This document shows positions 15,902-22,038 of a stretch of DNA of 22,038 nucleotides, one piece after another. Origin of the DNA: JAUWMI01 sp964630455 (lineage in GTDB: Bacteria > Sumerlaeota > Sumerlaeia > MWCT01 > JAUWMI01); the NCBI GenBank assembly GCA_964630455.1, contig CAZVVA010000039.1, forward strand, positions 1 through 22,038. Direction: 5' to 3'. Both the position numbers and the translations under genes were made by a program. Positions within the stretch are counted from its first letter, which is position 1, and each line of letters begins with the position of its first letter. The notes beneath the pieces are model-generated. The model was not told where the DNA came from and did no database searches. It was given only the letters and a program-made list of their open reading frames with translations.

Positions 15902-17352
15902 GTTTGAACTCGCTGTATATAAAATACACCTTAATTCACCTGGTTGTGCTACTGTGCCTTTTAATTGGCCGGCTGCACGCGTATGCCGATTCAGACTTAC
16001 TGGAAATGCGGCCTAATGTTTTGTTTATCGCATTGGATGACCTGAATGATTGGATCAAGGTTCTTGATCCTAACGCGCCGATTCAGACGCCTAACATTGA
16101 ACGATTAGCAAAGCGTGGTACGTTGTTCACCAGGGCCTACTGTGCTTCGGCGGCATGCAATCCGTCGAGGACAGCAATCTTGACCGGATTTCGCCCTTCG
16201 AGCAGTGGCGTCTATGGAAATAAGAGCGATTGGCGACATGCCTTGCCGGATGCAGCGACCATCCCTCAGCATTTTATGGCACATGGCTACCGTGCCGAGG
16301 GTGCAGGAAAGATATTTCATCACCATTACGGCGGCGCCTTTCACGATAAGGCTTCTTTTGACGATTTCCTCATGATGCCCGATCCGCCCGATGCACCCAT
16401 GCCGGAAAAGAAACTTAACGGACTTACGAAATATGGCAGCCGTAACACGGATTGGGGGCCATGGCCCGCCGATGAAGCCGAGGCAATAGATGTAAGAACG
16501 GCAAACTACGTGATTAAATCACTCGAGAGAAAACACGACAAGCCTTTCTTCCTGGCAGCCGGGATTTTTCGGCCCCACATGCCGTTCTTTGCACCACAAA
16601 GATATTTTAATATCTATCCCCGCGGTGGCATCACTATGCCGAAAACTTTCGAAAGGGATCTCGATGACCTTCCCTCGGGTGCTAAGACATTGCTGGAACC
16701 AAAGAAATGGTTCTTCAAAGAACTAATGGAGATAGAGGCAAAATCACCAGGTACGTGGAAAGAGGCCGTGCGAAGCTACCAGGCCAGTGCCACCTTTGCC
16801 GATGCCCAGGTCGGACGGATCATTGATGCCCTGGACAAGAGTGACTACGCAGACAACACCATCATTGTTTTGTGGTCAGATCATGGCTATCACCTGGGCG
16901 AGAAAGAACACTGGGAGAAATTCGCGTTATGGGAAAAAACCAACCATGTCCCTTTCATCATCGTTGCCCCGGGGATTACGCGTCACGGAAGGCTATGTGA
17001 ACGGCCCGTTAGTCTTATCGACATTTACCCAACTTTAATCGAACTCTGTGGCTTAGAGCCGAAAACCGAACTGGATGGTGTGAGCTTAGTTCCGCTCCTT
17101 CAAAACCCAGACGCAAAGTGGGAACGCCCAGCACTGATGACTTATCAACGGGGCAACCACGCCGTGCGCTCAGAGCGTTGGCGCTATATACGCTACGCTG
17201 ACGGTACAAAGGAACTCTACGACCACGACAACGATCCCTATGAGTGGTACAACTTAGCTGGTTACCCCGATTACGCGAAAGTCATCCGGGAACATCAGAA
17301 ATGGATTCCGAAGAAAAACGCTGGTCAATGCCCAGACTTGAAGAGACGATAG
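15898..17352 (+). CDS. Sulfatase (S1), iduronate-2-sulfatase-like group, Sec-exported
   Basis: This 484-residue protein. The ATG at 15898 overlaps the sialidase stop and has AAAGGAG ten bases before it; the frame is open further upstream only within the sialidase gene. Unlike its paralogues it lacks a twin-arginine leader and has a plain Sec signal (hydrophobic residues ~11-24, ending HAYA near residue 30). Metal ligands are Asp47/Asp48 (ALDDLNDW), the formylglycine site is Cys87 in CNPSRTAILTG, and the second metal site is WSDHGYHLGEKE. FFLAAGIFRPHMP and LYDHDNDPYEWYNLA complete the family pattern. It is the last gene of the compact cluster. Confidence 0.9.
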   Translation: MSLNSLYIKYTLIHLVVLLCLLIGRLHAYADSDLLEMRPNVLFIALDDLNDWIKVLDPNAPIQTPNIERLAKRGTLFTRAYCASAACNPSRTAILTGFRPSSSGVYGNKSDWRHALPDAATIPQHFMAHGYRAEGAGKIFHHHYGGAFHDKASFDDFLMMPDPPDAPMPEKKLNGLTKYGSRNTDWGPWPADEAEAIDVRTANYVIKSLERKHDKPFFLAAGIFRPHMPFFAPQRYFNIYPRGGITMPKTFERDLDDLPSGAKTLLEPKKWFFKELMEIEAKSPGTWKEAVRSYQASATFADAQVGRIIDALDKSDYADNTIIVLWSDHGYHLGEKEHWEKFALWEKTNHVPFIIVAPGITRHGRLCERPVSLIDIYPTLIELCGLEPKTELDGVSLVPLLQNPDAKWERPALMTYQRGNHAVRSERWRYIRYADGTKELYDHDNDPYEWYNLAGYPDYAKVIREHQKWIPKKNAGQCPDLKRR

Positions 17353-17553
17353 ATAACCTCGGCTATAACGGCCGACAAACTGAGTGAGCTGTTTTCGATA
17401 CAATTGGTTAACTCCAAGTAATTCTTTCTCCCAAAGATCGTATGACATAACAGCGAGATTGTTATAAAGGCTTGAGATTTCAAGGAATAGTGTTATAGTA
17501 TCATATCACCTGATGGTACGTGTGAATTTTGGGACTGGATAGGAGAAATAATC
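17353..17553 (+). other. Intergenic spacer between sulfatase cluster and isomerase
   Basis: These 201 bases hold no convincing reading frame. A short TCGGC/GCCGA stem-loop lies near the start without a T run, so it is at best a weak terminator. The right half is AT-rich and contains a promoter-like pair (see 17472-17499). Confidence 0.4.
17472..17499 (+). promoter_or_regulatory. Possible sigma-70-type promoter for the isomerase gene
   Basis: TTGAGA and TATAGT, each one base from consensus, are separated by 16 bases and lie about 55 bases before the ATG at 17554. This would make the isomerase gene a separate transcription unit. It rests on pattern alone. Confidence 0.35.
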
Positions 17554-18552
17554 ATGATTGAGCTGAAAGGGAAACAATCTAAGGCGATATCAAGGCGTAC
17601 GTTTTGTCGTTCTGCGATTGCAGTCCCGATGTATGTCGGGGCAGCGCTACATTTTGCTAAGCCATCCGCTGAGGCGCTGGAGATGAACAATAGAGTCAAA
17701 TTCTACAAGAACTTGGGACACGGCCACATAGGCGTGAAGGCTAATCAACGGCAGGCATTGGAGTATGCGGTGAAATATGGTTTTGACAGCATTACCCCAA
17801 ATCTGAGTGAATTTGAGAACAACTCTGCCACGGAAATCCGCGAATGGGTAGAGACGATGAAAGAAAAAGGCATTCGATATGGCGCCAGCGGCCTGCCTGT
17901 CCAGCTTCGCAAAGATGAAGATCAATTTCAGAAAGACCTCGCACAACTGCCCAAACGTGCGAGTGTTTTGAAGCAATTGGGTGTGAAACGCATGGCGACC
18001 TGGATTCCGCCCGGCCACAATAAACTCACGTACCTACAAAATTTCGAGCAGCACAAAAGACGCTTCCTCGAAGTGGCGAAGGTGCTCAAAGACTACGGCA
18101 TCCGGCTGGGTTTGGAATTCGTAGGGCCCAGAACCTCACGGGCACGATATCGTTTTCCCTTTATCTGTACACAACTGGATATGATGGAGCTGGTGGAGGC
18201 AATCGGCACAGGAAACGTGGGGCTTCTGCTGGATAGCTGGCATTGGTACACTTCGCATGGGACGGTGAAAGAAGTGCTTCAGTTGTCGAGCAAGGACGTC
18301 ATCCACGTTCACGTCAACGACGCCCCGTCGGGCATCCCGGTAGAGAAGCAAATCGATAACCGGCGTAGACTACCAGTGACTACGGGCGTGATCGATATGA
18401 GAGGATTTATCAACGCCTTGGTGAAAATCGGTTATGACGGTCCGGTGGAATGTGAGCCCTTTGATCAAGAACTCCGCAAGATGGAGGACAACGCAGCGCT
18501 GCAAAAGACCATCGAATCGCTTAACCGCTTGTGGGATTTGATCACGCTTTAA
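17554..18552 (+). CDS. Tat-exported sugar phosphate isomerase/epimerase-like TIM barrel
   Basis: This 332-residue protein starts at an ATG with AGGAG nine bases upstream. The N-terminus ISRRTFCRSAIAVPMYVGAA is a Tat leader, although the family is usually cytoplasmic. The barrel follows the xylose-isomerase-like (AP endonuclease 2) fold: YAVKYGFDSITPNL, LKDYGIRLGLEFVG with metal ligand Glu188, GLLLDSWHWY with Asp227/His230, VIHVHVNDAP with His253, and GPVECEPF with Glu301. These enzymes isomerise or epimerise sugars or inosose-like compounds with a divalent metal. An exported member probably acts on a free sugar or sugar derivative outside the cytoplasm rather than on a sugar phosphate. The exact reaction is unknown. 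It follows the sulfatase cluster in the same direction and may process a product of it. Confidence 0.85.
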   Translation: MIELKGKQSKAISRRTFCRSAIAVPMYVGAALHFAKPSAEALEMNNRVKFYKNLGHGHIGVKANQRQALEYAVKYGFDSITPNLSEFENNSATEIREWVETMKEKGIRYGASGLPVQLRKDEDQFQKDLAQLPKRASVLKQLGVKRMATWIPPGHNKLTYLQNFEQHKRRFLEVAKVLKDYGIRLGLEFVGPRTSRARYRFPFICTQLDMMELVEAIGTGNVGLLLDSWHWYTSHGTVKEVLQLSSKDVIHVHVNDAPSGIPVEKQIDNRRRLPVTTGVIDMRGFINALVKIGYDGPVECEPFDQELRKMEDNAALQKTIESLNRLWDLITL

Positions 18553-18632
18553 CTAAGCCAAGCGAGCTGTGAGGTACAAGACGGATTGGTTAATCAGCCA
18601 GAGGGATGTGGTTAGCTTCTTATCAACGCCGC

Positions 18633-18866
18633 TTACGGCCCTGGCCACAGTTGCACTTCAAGCCACGAATCCACTACTTCGCCATAGTCCACACCGTCTG
18701 CATGTCAAAACGGCTTGTCAAACGGCTGATTCCGGCCGGAAAGCCACGAAATCTCGGCATCCGACAGAGCATAATCATAAATGCGGACATCATCAATCTG
18801 CCCCATGAAGTATCTGTCGTCACTTACGGGACGCCTGCCAATACTGACAGCCTGACGGTCGTGATT
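18633..18866 (-). pseudogene. LamG-dockerin C-terminal fragment with in-frame TGA
   Basis: On the minus strand the frame reads NHDRQAVSIGRRPVSDDRYF, then MGQIDDVRIYDYALSDAEIS and WLSGRNQPFDKPF, a typical LamG (concanavalin-like) end. A TGA (18705-18707) follows, and then in the same frame HADGVDYGEVVDSWLEVQL ending WPGP and TAA. The part after the TGA is a dockerin-like tail of the kind that ends planctomycete secreted proteins. The N-terminal majority is missing and the join lies next to the stop of the pseudopilin fragment. TGA is a normal stop elsewhere in this window, so the stop is a nonsense mutation or the scar of a small deletion. Confidence 0.7.
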
Positions 18867-18873
18867 CCTCTTA

Positions 18874-19173
18874 TTAGGGATCCTTGCAGCGGGCCATCCA
18901 ATCCGGCCATTCCGGCAGTTTGGCATGCAGATCATACTCTTTGTGCCACTTCAAACGCCAGAGTTTCTTGAGCGATACCCTCTGTAAAGAGAAATCGGCA
19001 AACAACACATTCTGCGTCAGCTTGTGACGATCCACGCATACCGTACGCATCTCACCCCTGCCTCCGGACTTAAAATTATCGCGATCCGTGTAAGGGATAT
19101 CCGTATCACGCGGCCAGGCATCCACCCACCAACCTTCTGTAAAAACAGGCACTTTATTGGCGTACTTCCTAGC
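18874..19173 (-). pseudogene. Pseudopilin (type II secretion-like) C-terminal fragment
   Basis: The minus-strand frame from about 19173 reads ARKYANKVPVFTEGWWVDAW and continues to DRHKLTQNVLFADFSLQRVS and LKKLWRLKWHKEYD, ending EWPDWMARCKDP. This is the tail of the large planctomycete pseudopilin family (prepilin-type N-terminal cleavage, H-x9-DG-like C-terminus). The prepilin leader and N-terminal helix are absent, and an in-frame TGA at 19174-19176 closes the upstream side. A GTG at 19150-19152 could start a 92-residue product, but this is most simply a decayed remnant. Confidence 0.7.
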
Positions 19174-19299
19174 TCATGTTTGTCACTTGGATGGTAGTTC
19201 TTGAGGTCAAATCCGCATTCTTGACACAATAAAACGGGTTTCTGGGCTCAGCCGCATTCGCTGTAGTGACAATATCTTCGTTGTTTTTTCATTTTTTTC
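19174..19299. other. Unassigned spacer, probably containing the end of an IS element
   Basis: No reading frame or RNA gene is recognised. The left end of the IS1634-type element should lie here, between the pseudopilin break and the transposase promoter. Without the other end of the element its terminal repeat cannot be identified. Confidence 0.3.
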
Positions 19300-19327
19300 T
19301 TGACAGAAACCACCTATTCGGCATAAT
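19300..19327 (+). promoter_or_regulatory. Promoter-like pair upstream of the transposase fragment
   Basis: A perfect TTGACA (19300-19305) and CATAAT (19322-19327) are spaced by 16 bases, preceded by a T-rich tract and followed about 53 bases later by the transposase ATG. A second TTGACA at 19344-19349 has no good partner. Confidence 0.5.
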
Positions 19328-19380
19328 TAACATGATGTTAGTGTTGACAAGTTTAATCCTATGTCGGAGTATGCAAATTT

Positions 19381-19503
19381 ATGTTTCCTCGCGTAAATAC
19401 GGTCAAGCAAGGCGGTAAAACCTACCATTATCTGCAGATATTGCAATCCTTCCGCCACCAGGGACGAGTCCAACAACGGCTGGTCGCCAACTTAGGACGA
19501 GTT
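19381..19503 (+). mobile_element. IS1634-type transposase, N-terminal fragment
   Basis: MFPRVNTVKQGGKTYHYLQI followed by LQSFRHQGRVQQRLVANLGR is the usual start of IS1634/IS4-related transposases (a short beta-hairpin ending in an ANLGR-type motif). After VDLL the frame simply runs into the antisense of the minus-strand Ig-like gene, so only about 40 residues of the transposase remain. The catalytic DDE domain and the right end of the element are gone. The join lies at about 19500-19506 within a few bases that fit both sequences. Confidence 0.7.
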
Positions 19504-21366
19504 GACCTTCTCGATGCCGCTGTCATCCCACGGGTTGACAACCACGACGACATTGTCACCCTCCTTGTGAGAGGTAATCGCAACCGTGGGATCTGCGGGG
19601 GAACTCCCTCCTCCATCACCAATAGTGAAACTGACCGAATAGGCAGTTCCAGTTTTACCATTCAGCTCAGGGGTGACCTTAAGGTTGTAGGTCTTCTCTG
19701 CATATGCCCAGGCTGCGATCTTTCCGTCTTCATTCTCGGCGATCGTGTAGAGAGAACCAATCTCGTCCTTGATCAATGTTGTTCCAGCATCCATATCCTC
19801 GAATGTGACCCAATCGATCGTTACGGGATTGGTAATCGCACGAATGCTCACTCGGGACGGCAACGAGCTTGAGTCTATCACAGTACCATTCGTTATGGGT
19901 GCGACAACTTTATTGGTGTCCAGATCGAACAGTACGAGACTACTGACTGTGGGGCTGGGGGTGTTGGGCAGATCGAGCGTATTGTCCAGAAAGTCAGTGA
20001 GCTTGGCGAACCCCCCGTCAACTCCGTGGTCGAATTTGCCACTCACCAGAGTGAAACATATGCCGCCATCCGACGCGTCCAGGCCGTTGCACCCCTTCGC
20101 ATCCATGGCTACTTTGAACCGTTTATATGCCCATCGGTATCCGTCGACGGTGGAGGTCTTCATCCAGTCAATTTTGTTCCAACCCTCGGTATACTTCTTG
20201 CCGCCGAATTGCGGGCGGTTGGTACTGGGCCACTGTCTGGAAGTGAAGTAGTAGCCCGATCCCAGCCCCGATGGTTTGCCGGAAGGGGGATTGATGGGGT
20301 TGGCACAATCGACCATACCGCGTGCCCGAGGATTATTGGGATCATCTACGTGGGTAGAATCGTCCACATCAATGGGAAACTTGTTGTCCAGTTCGTTGAT
20401 TCCCGAATGGGAAAGCAAAATGCAGTACTTTCGCTTGTCAGGATTAGCTCGCTTCAGAGCGCGATAGGCGACTTCGAATGGTCCAGCCTGGATGTAGAAG
20501 AACCTGCTACGCGCACTACTCATGTTGATCTGATCCACAACATGCTGAATTCCGGCCTCAAGCTGGACTTGATCTTGATTGTCGAAGATCATGGTCTGGT
20601 TGAACCTGAATACCAATGCGCCGGTGAGAGTACTCTCCCTATTCTGCCTCTCCTTTGCAATCTTAGTCTTGTCGAGCCTGTTATTGTAATTGAAATGCAC
20701 GAACTGGTCCTGCAATTCCGCTTTGCCCAAGACGGTCCAACCCAAGGCTGTAGCTGCCCAATCATCCTCATCATTTAAGTTGCCGTCCGAACTCCAGCCG
20801 ATACGGTCATTGGGGCCGATGCTTGGTGGAGCATTTCCCGCCGTAGGATCAGTCGGAACTGGCCCAAATGAGTTGATATCGTCCCGAGTATCGAGCCAAC
20901 TCTCTGTAAACGGATAGGCGCCGGAGGCAGCCCCTGACGGGGCGTTGACAGGACTGCTGACAACTTCAATGGAAATCGTAAGTTTTGCCTCATGGGCGTC
21001 GCCCGCAACCACCTTAGCCATCAACGTGTAGGTGCCGGCAGGCAAGTTACCGAGATTCCACTCGTACGGCTTGCTTTTAACCGCGCCTTGCCACGTGAAT
21101 TTCGTGTCTTGATCGCTCCTTGTGAACAGGCTGACCTTCTCGATACCACTGTCGTGCGATGCAGCAGCCGTTACAATAACAGCTTGGGAGGAGGATACCT
21201 GGTCACCATCCGCGTGAGAGGTGATCGCAACCCTGGGGTTTTCCGTACCCGAGACGACTGTACCGTCGGCGTCATTGGCATCTGCTGTGACTGTGATATT
21301 TGCTGCGATCAGCGGCGCCCCAAGTAGCAAGCTAACACAAATACCCAAAACAAAATGCGATTTCAT
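19492..21366 (-). CDS. Secreted Ig-like protein with nucleoside-hydrolase-like central domain, 3' truncated
   Basis: The visible protein has 624 residues. It has a signal peptide (1-21, ending IAA) and a GAAGGA ribosome site before the ATG. Residues ~44-136 form an Ig-like beta domain (VAITSHADGDQV...DSGIEKVSLF). The central part (~185-460) contains SSDGNLNDEDDWAA (192-205), QAGPFEVAYRALKRANPDKR (293-312), LSHSGINE (318-325) and DASDGGICF (430-438). Their order and spacing recall the DxDxxxDD, GPLTNxA and later His/Asp segments of nucleoside hydrolases; this is my inference and not an established assignment. Residues ~470-582 form another beta domain. A second Ig-like copy starts at ~595 and is cut after GIEKV by the transposase fragment, leaving the last three codons and stop as foreign sequence. 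The intact protein was longer. Confidence 0.75.
   Translation of the reverse strand: MKSHFVLGICVSLLLGAPLIAANITVTADANDADGTVVSGTENPRVAITSHADGDQVSSSQAVIVTAAASHDSGIEKVSLFTRSDQDTKFTWQGAVKSKPYEWNLGNLPAGTYTLMAKVVAGDAHEAKLTISIEVVSSPVNAPSGAASGAYPFTESWLDTRDDINSFGPVPTDPTAGNAPPSIGPNDRIGWSSDGNLNDEDDWAATALGWTVLGKAELQDQFVHFNYNNRLDKTKIAKERQNRESTLTGALVFRFNQTMIFDNQDQVQLEAGIQHVVDQINMSSARSRFFYIQAGPFEVAYRALKRANPDKRKYCILLSHSGINELDNKFPIDVDDSTHVDDPNNPRARGMVDCANPINPPSGKPSGLGSGYYFTSRQWPSTNRPQFGGKKYTEGWNKIDWMKTSTVDGYRWAYKRFKVAMDAKGCNGLDASDGGICFTLVSGKFDHGVDGGFAKLTDFLDNTLDLPNTPSPTVSSLVLFDLDTNKVVAPITNGTVIDSSSLPSRVSIRAITNPVTIDWVTFEDMDAGTTLIKDEIGSLYTIAENEDGKIAAWAYAEKTYNLKVTPELNGKTGTAYSVSFTIGDGGGSSPADPTVAITSHKEGDNVVVVVNPWDDSGIEKVNSS
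19504..19584 (-). repeat. Second Ig-like repeat copy (truncated)
   Basis: This encodes VAITSHKEGDNV...DDSGIEKV, which matches the copy at 21133-21231 in both protein and DNA (for example the shared GACCTTCTCGAT segment on the plus strand). It ends exactly where the transposase-derived sequence begins. Confidence 0.65.
21133..21231 (-). repeat. First Ig-like repeat copy
   Basis: This encodes VAITSHADGDQV...HDSGIEKV near the N-terminus of the secreted protein. It is the intact partner of the cut copy at 19504-19584 and shows what should follow GIEKV (SLFTRSD). Confidence 0.65.
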
Positions 21367-21416
21367 AATCGAATTCCTTCTGTTCTATAATGAGTTGAAT
21401 GGTCTTTTTATCTTAA

Positions 21417-21450
21417 AGTGTGGCTTGCCCAAGAAAGGGCAAACCACACT
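21417..21450 (-). terminator. Hairpin terminator for the dockerin-tailed gene
   Basis: AGTGTGGTTTGCCC, a six-base loop and GGGCAAGCCACACT (minus strand) pair over 14 positions with one G-U wobble. The hairpin lies 13 bases past the stop at 21464. A short TTT/AT-rich stretch follows. On the minus strand it is perfect apart from the wobble, whereas the plus strand has a C/A mismatch, which fits use in the minus direction. Confidence 0.7.
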
Positions 21451-21463
21451 CATTCTGTCAGAA

Positions 21464-22036
21464 TTAGGGCGCATTCGGATCCGGGCAATCCAGGCCTGTA
21501 CATTCCAGCCAATGCTCAAGCAAAATAGCCTTATCCAGCTCATCAACAACACAATCTTGGTTGATATCCCCAGAAGAGGGTGTCCAACCCGGCAACGACT
21601 TAGCAGCTTCGCAGTGATCACTGAATACACCGATCGTCAGGGTGTCCGCACTCTTGTATTCACCGTCATCGGCTTGAAGCTGCAGAACATAGGTCCCCAA
21701 CGCACTCAGCGTCACGGTTGTCTCAGTCTGGTCAGGATTGGCAATCGCTGCCATCCCTTCATTGGGCTCCGTAATCACTGTCCAGAGCGTCGTCGTGGGG
21801 TCGGTATCTGTCACTGCCGCTGCGATCGCCACTTCTACACTGCCGTTGTCCAGCCAAGTCACTACATCGGCACCGGCGTCCACTTTGGGAGGCAGATTAT
21901 CTGCAACAAAGCTAAAGACAGGCCCCCATATCGGATCATTGGGATCGCCGATATAAGTATCGACGGCCCAATAGTACCGCGTCTTTTTCTCCGCCGTGAC
22001 TTGAATAGAAGTAACGGCTTGCTTGGCGACTAATTG
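21464..22036 (-). CDS. Secreted PKD/Ig-like protein with dockerin-like C-terminus (5' partial)
   Basis: The minus-strand frame is open to the window edge, giving about 190 C-terminal residues. It starts within a fibronectin/Ig-like strand pattern (TRYYWAVDTYIGD...WGPVFSF). A PKD-like domain follows (NLPPKVDAGADVVTWLDNGS...LGTYVLQLQADDGEY). The end is GDINQDCVVDELDKAILLEH followed by WLECTG, one calcium-binding dockerin-like loop of the type common at the end of secreted planctomycete proteins. The catalytic or binding part lies outside the window. A terminator hairpin follows, and the Ig-like protein gene at 21366 begins downstream in the same direction, probably as a separate unit. Confidence 0.8.
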   Translation of the reverse strand, partial: QLVAKQAVTSIQVTAEKKTRYYWAVDTYIGDPNDPIWGPVFSFVADNLPPKVDAGADVVTWLDNGSVEVAIAAAVTDTDPTTTLWTVITEPNEGMAAIANPDQTETTVTLSALGTYVLQLQADDGEYKSADTLTIGVFSDHCEAAKSLPGWTPSSGDINQDCVVDELDKAILLEHWLECTGLDCPDPNAP

Positions 22037-22038
22037 AG

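Noticed and set aside
18705..18707. TGA read as an amino acid or selenocysteine
   Set aside because: TGA is the stop of several intact genes here (for example at 1894, 8589 and 15899). No selenocysteine-type hairpin is evident, and the fragment lacks its N-terminal part.
19017..19229. Seventy-codon minus-strand frame starting MCQECGFDLKNYHPSD
   Set aside because: Most of it overlaps the pseudopilin fragment in another frame, and the rest resembles no known family. The cysteine pair alone is not enough to call a gene.
20026..20778. Plus-strand 250-codon frame
   Set aside because: It is antisense to the secreted Ig-like protein, whose signal peptide, ribosome site and repeated domains support the minus strand.
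1..22038. CRISPR array, tRNA or rRNA genes
   Set aside because: I saw no regularly spaced direct repeats and no recognisable tRNA or rRNA sequence on either strand. A formal search was not possible.

Overview
This window looks like draft or metagenome-derived sequence from a Planctomycetota bacterium, most likely Phycisphaerae. The evidence is a row of twin-arginine (Tat) exported sulfatases, a pseudopilin-tail fragment of the type these genomes carry in many copies (LKKLWRLKWH...WPDWM), and dockerin-like tails ending in WLE. Two runs of ten N (4529-4538, 7675-7684) are scaffold gaps inside genes.

Layout. Positions 1-628 hold the end of a sodium:solute symporter. Positions 667-17352 hold a tightly packed, one-directional sulfated/sialylated-glycan gene cluster. 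In order it contains an Asp-box sialidase-like protein, an HpcH/HpaI aldolase coupled to it by ATGA, a second Asp-box protein, a canonical GH33-type sialidase (with gap), a 32-codon sulfatase remnant, and six S1-type sulfatases (ARSB-like, IDS-like-superfamily with gap, IDS-like, sulfamidase-like, IDS-superfamily, choline/arylsulfatase-like). It ends with a second canonical sialidase and a seventh sulfatase. After a 201-base spacer with a possible promoter comes a Tat-exported sugar-isomerase-like TIM barrel (17554-18552).

Positions 18553-19503 are a graveyard of fragments: a LamG-dockerin tail with an in-frame TGA and a pseudopilin tail, both on the minus strand, and the promoter plus first ~40 codons of an IS1634-type transposase on the plus strand. 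The transposase piece abuts and truncates a large minus-strand secreted protein (19492-21366). That protein has Ig-like ends and a middle domain with nucleoside-hydrolase-like signatures. A hairpin terminator and the dockerin-bearing C-terminus of another minus-strand secreted protein close the window.

How the genes may work together (inference). Exported sulfatases and sialidases would strip sulfate and sialic/ulosonic acids from a complex glycan. The symporter would import a released acid, and the aldolase could cleave a 2-keto-3-deoxy acid to pyruvate plus an aldehyde. No polysaccharide lyase, endo-glycosidase, sulfatase-maturation enzyme or NanA-type lyase is in the window, so the true substrate is open. 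The most unusual signals are mosaic genes: at least two sialidase-type genes have a leader that does not match the body, with base-composition changes at the joins. Others are the leader-plus-first-strand sulfatase remnant, two sulfatases with altered active-site residues, and the nucleoside-hydrolase-like protein cut by the transposase fragment.
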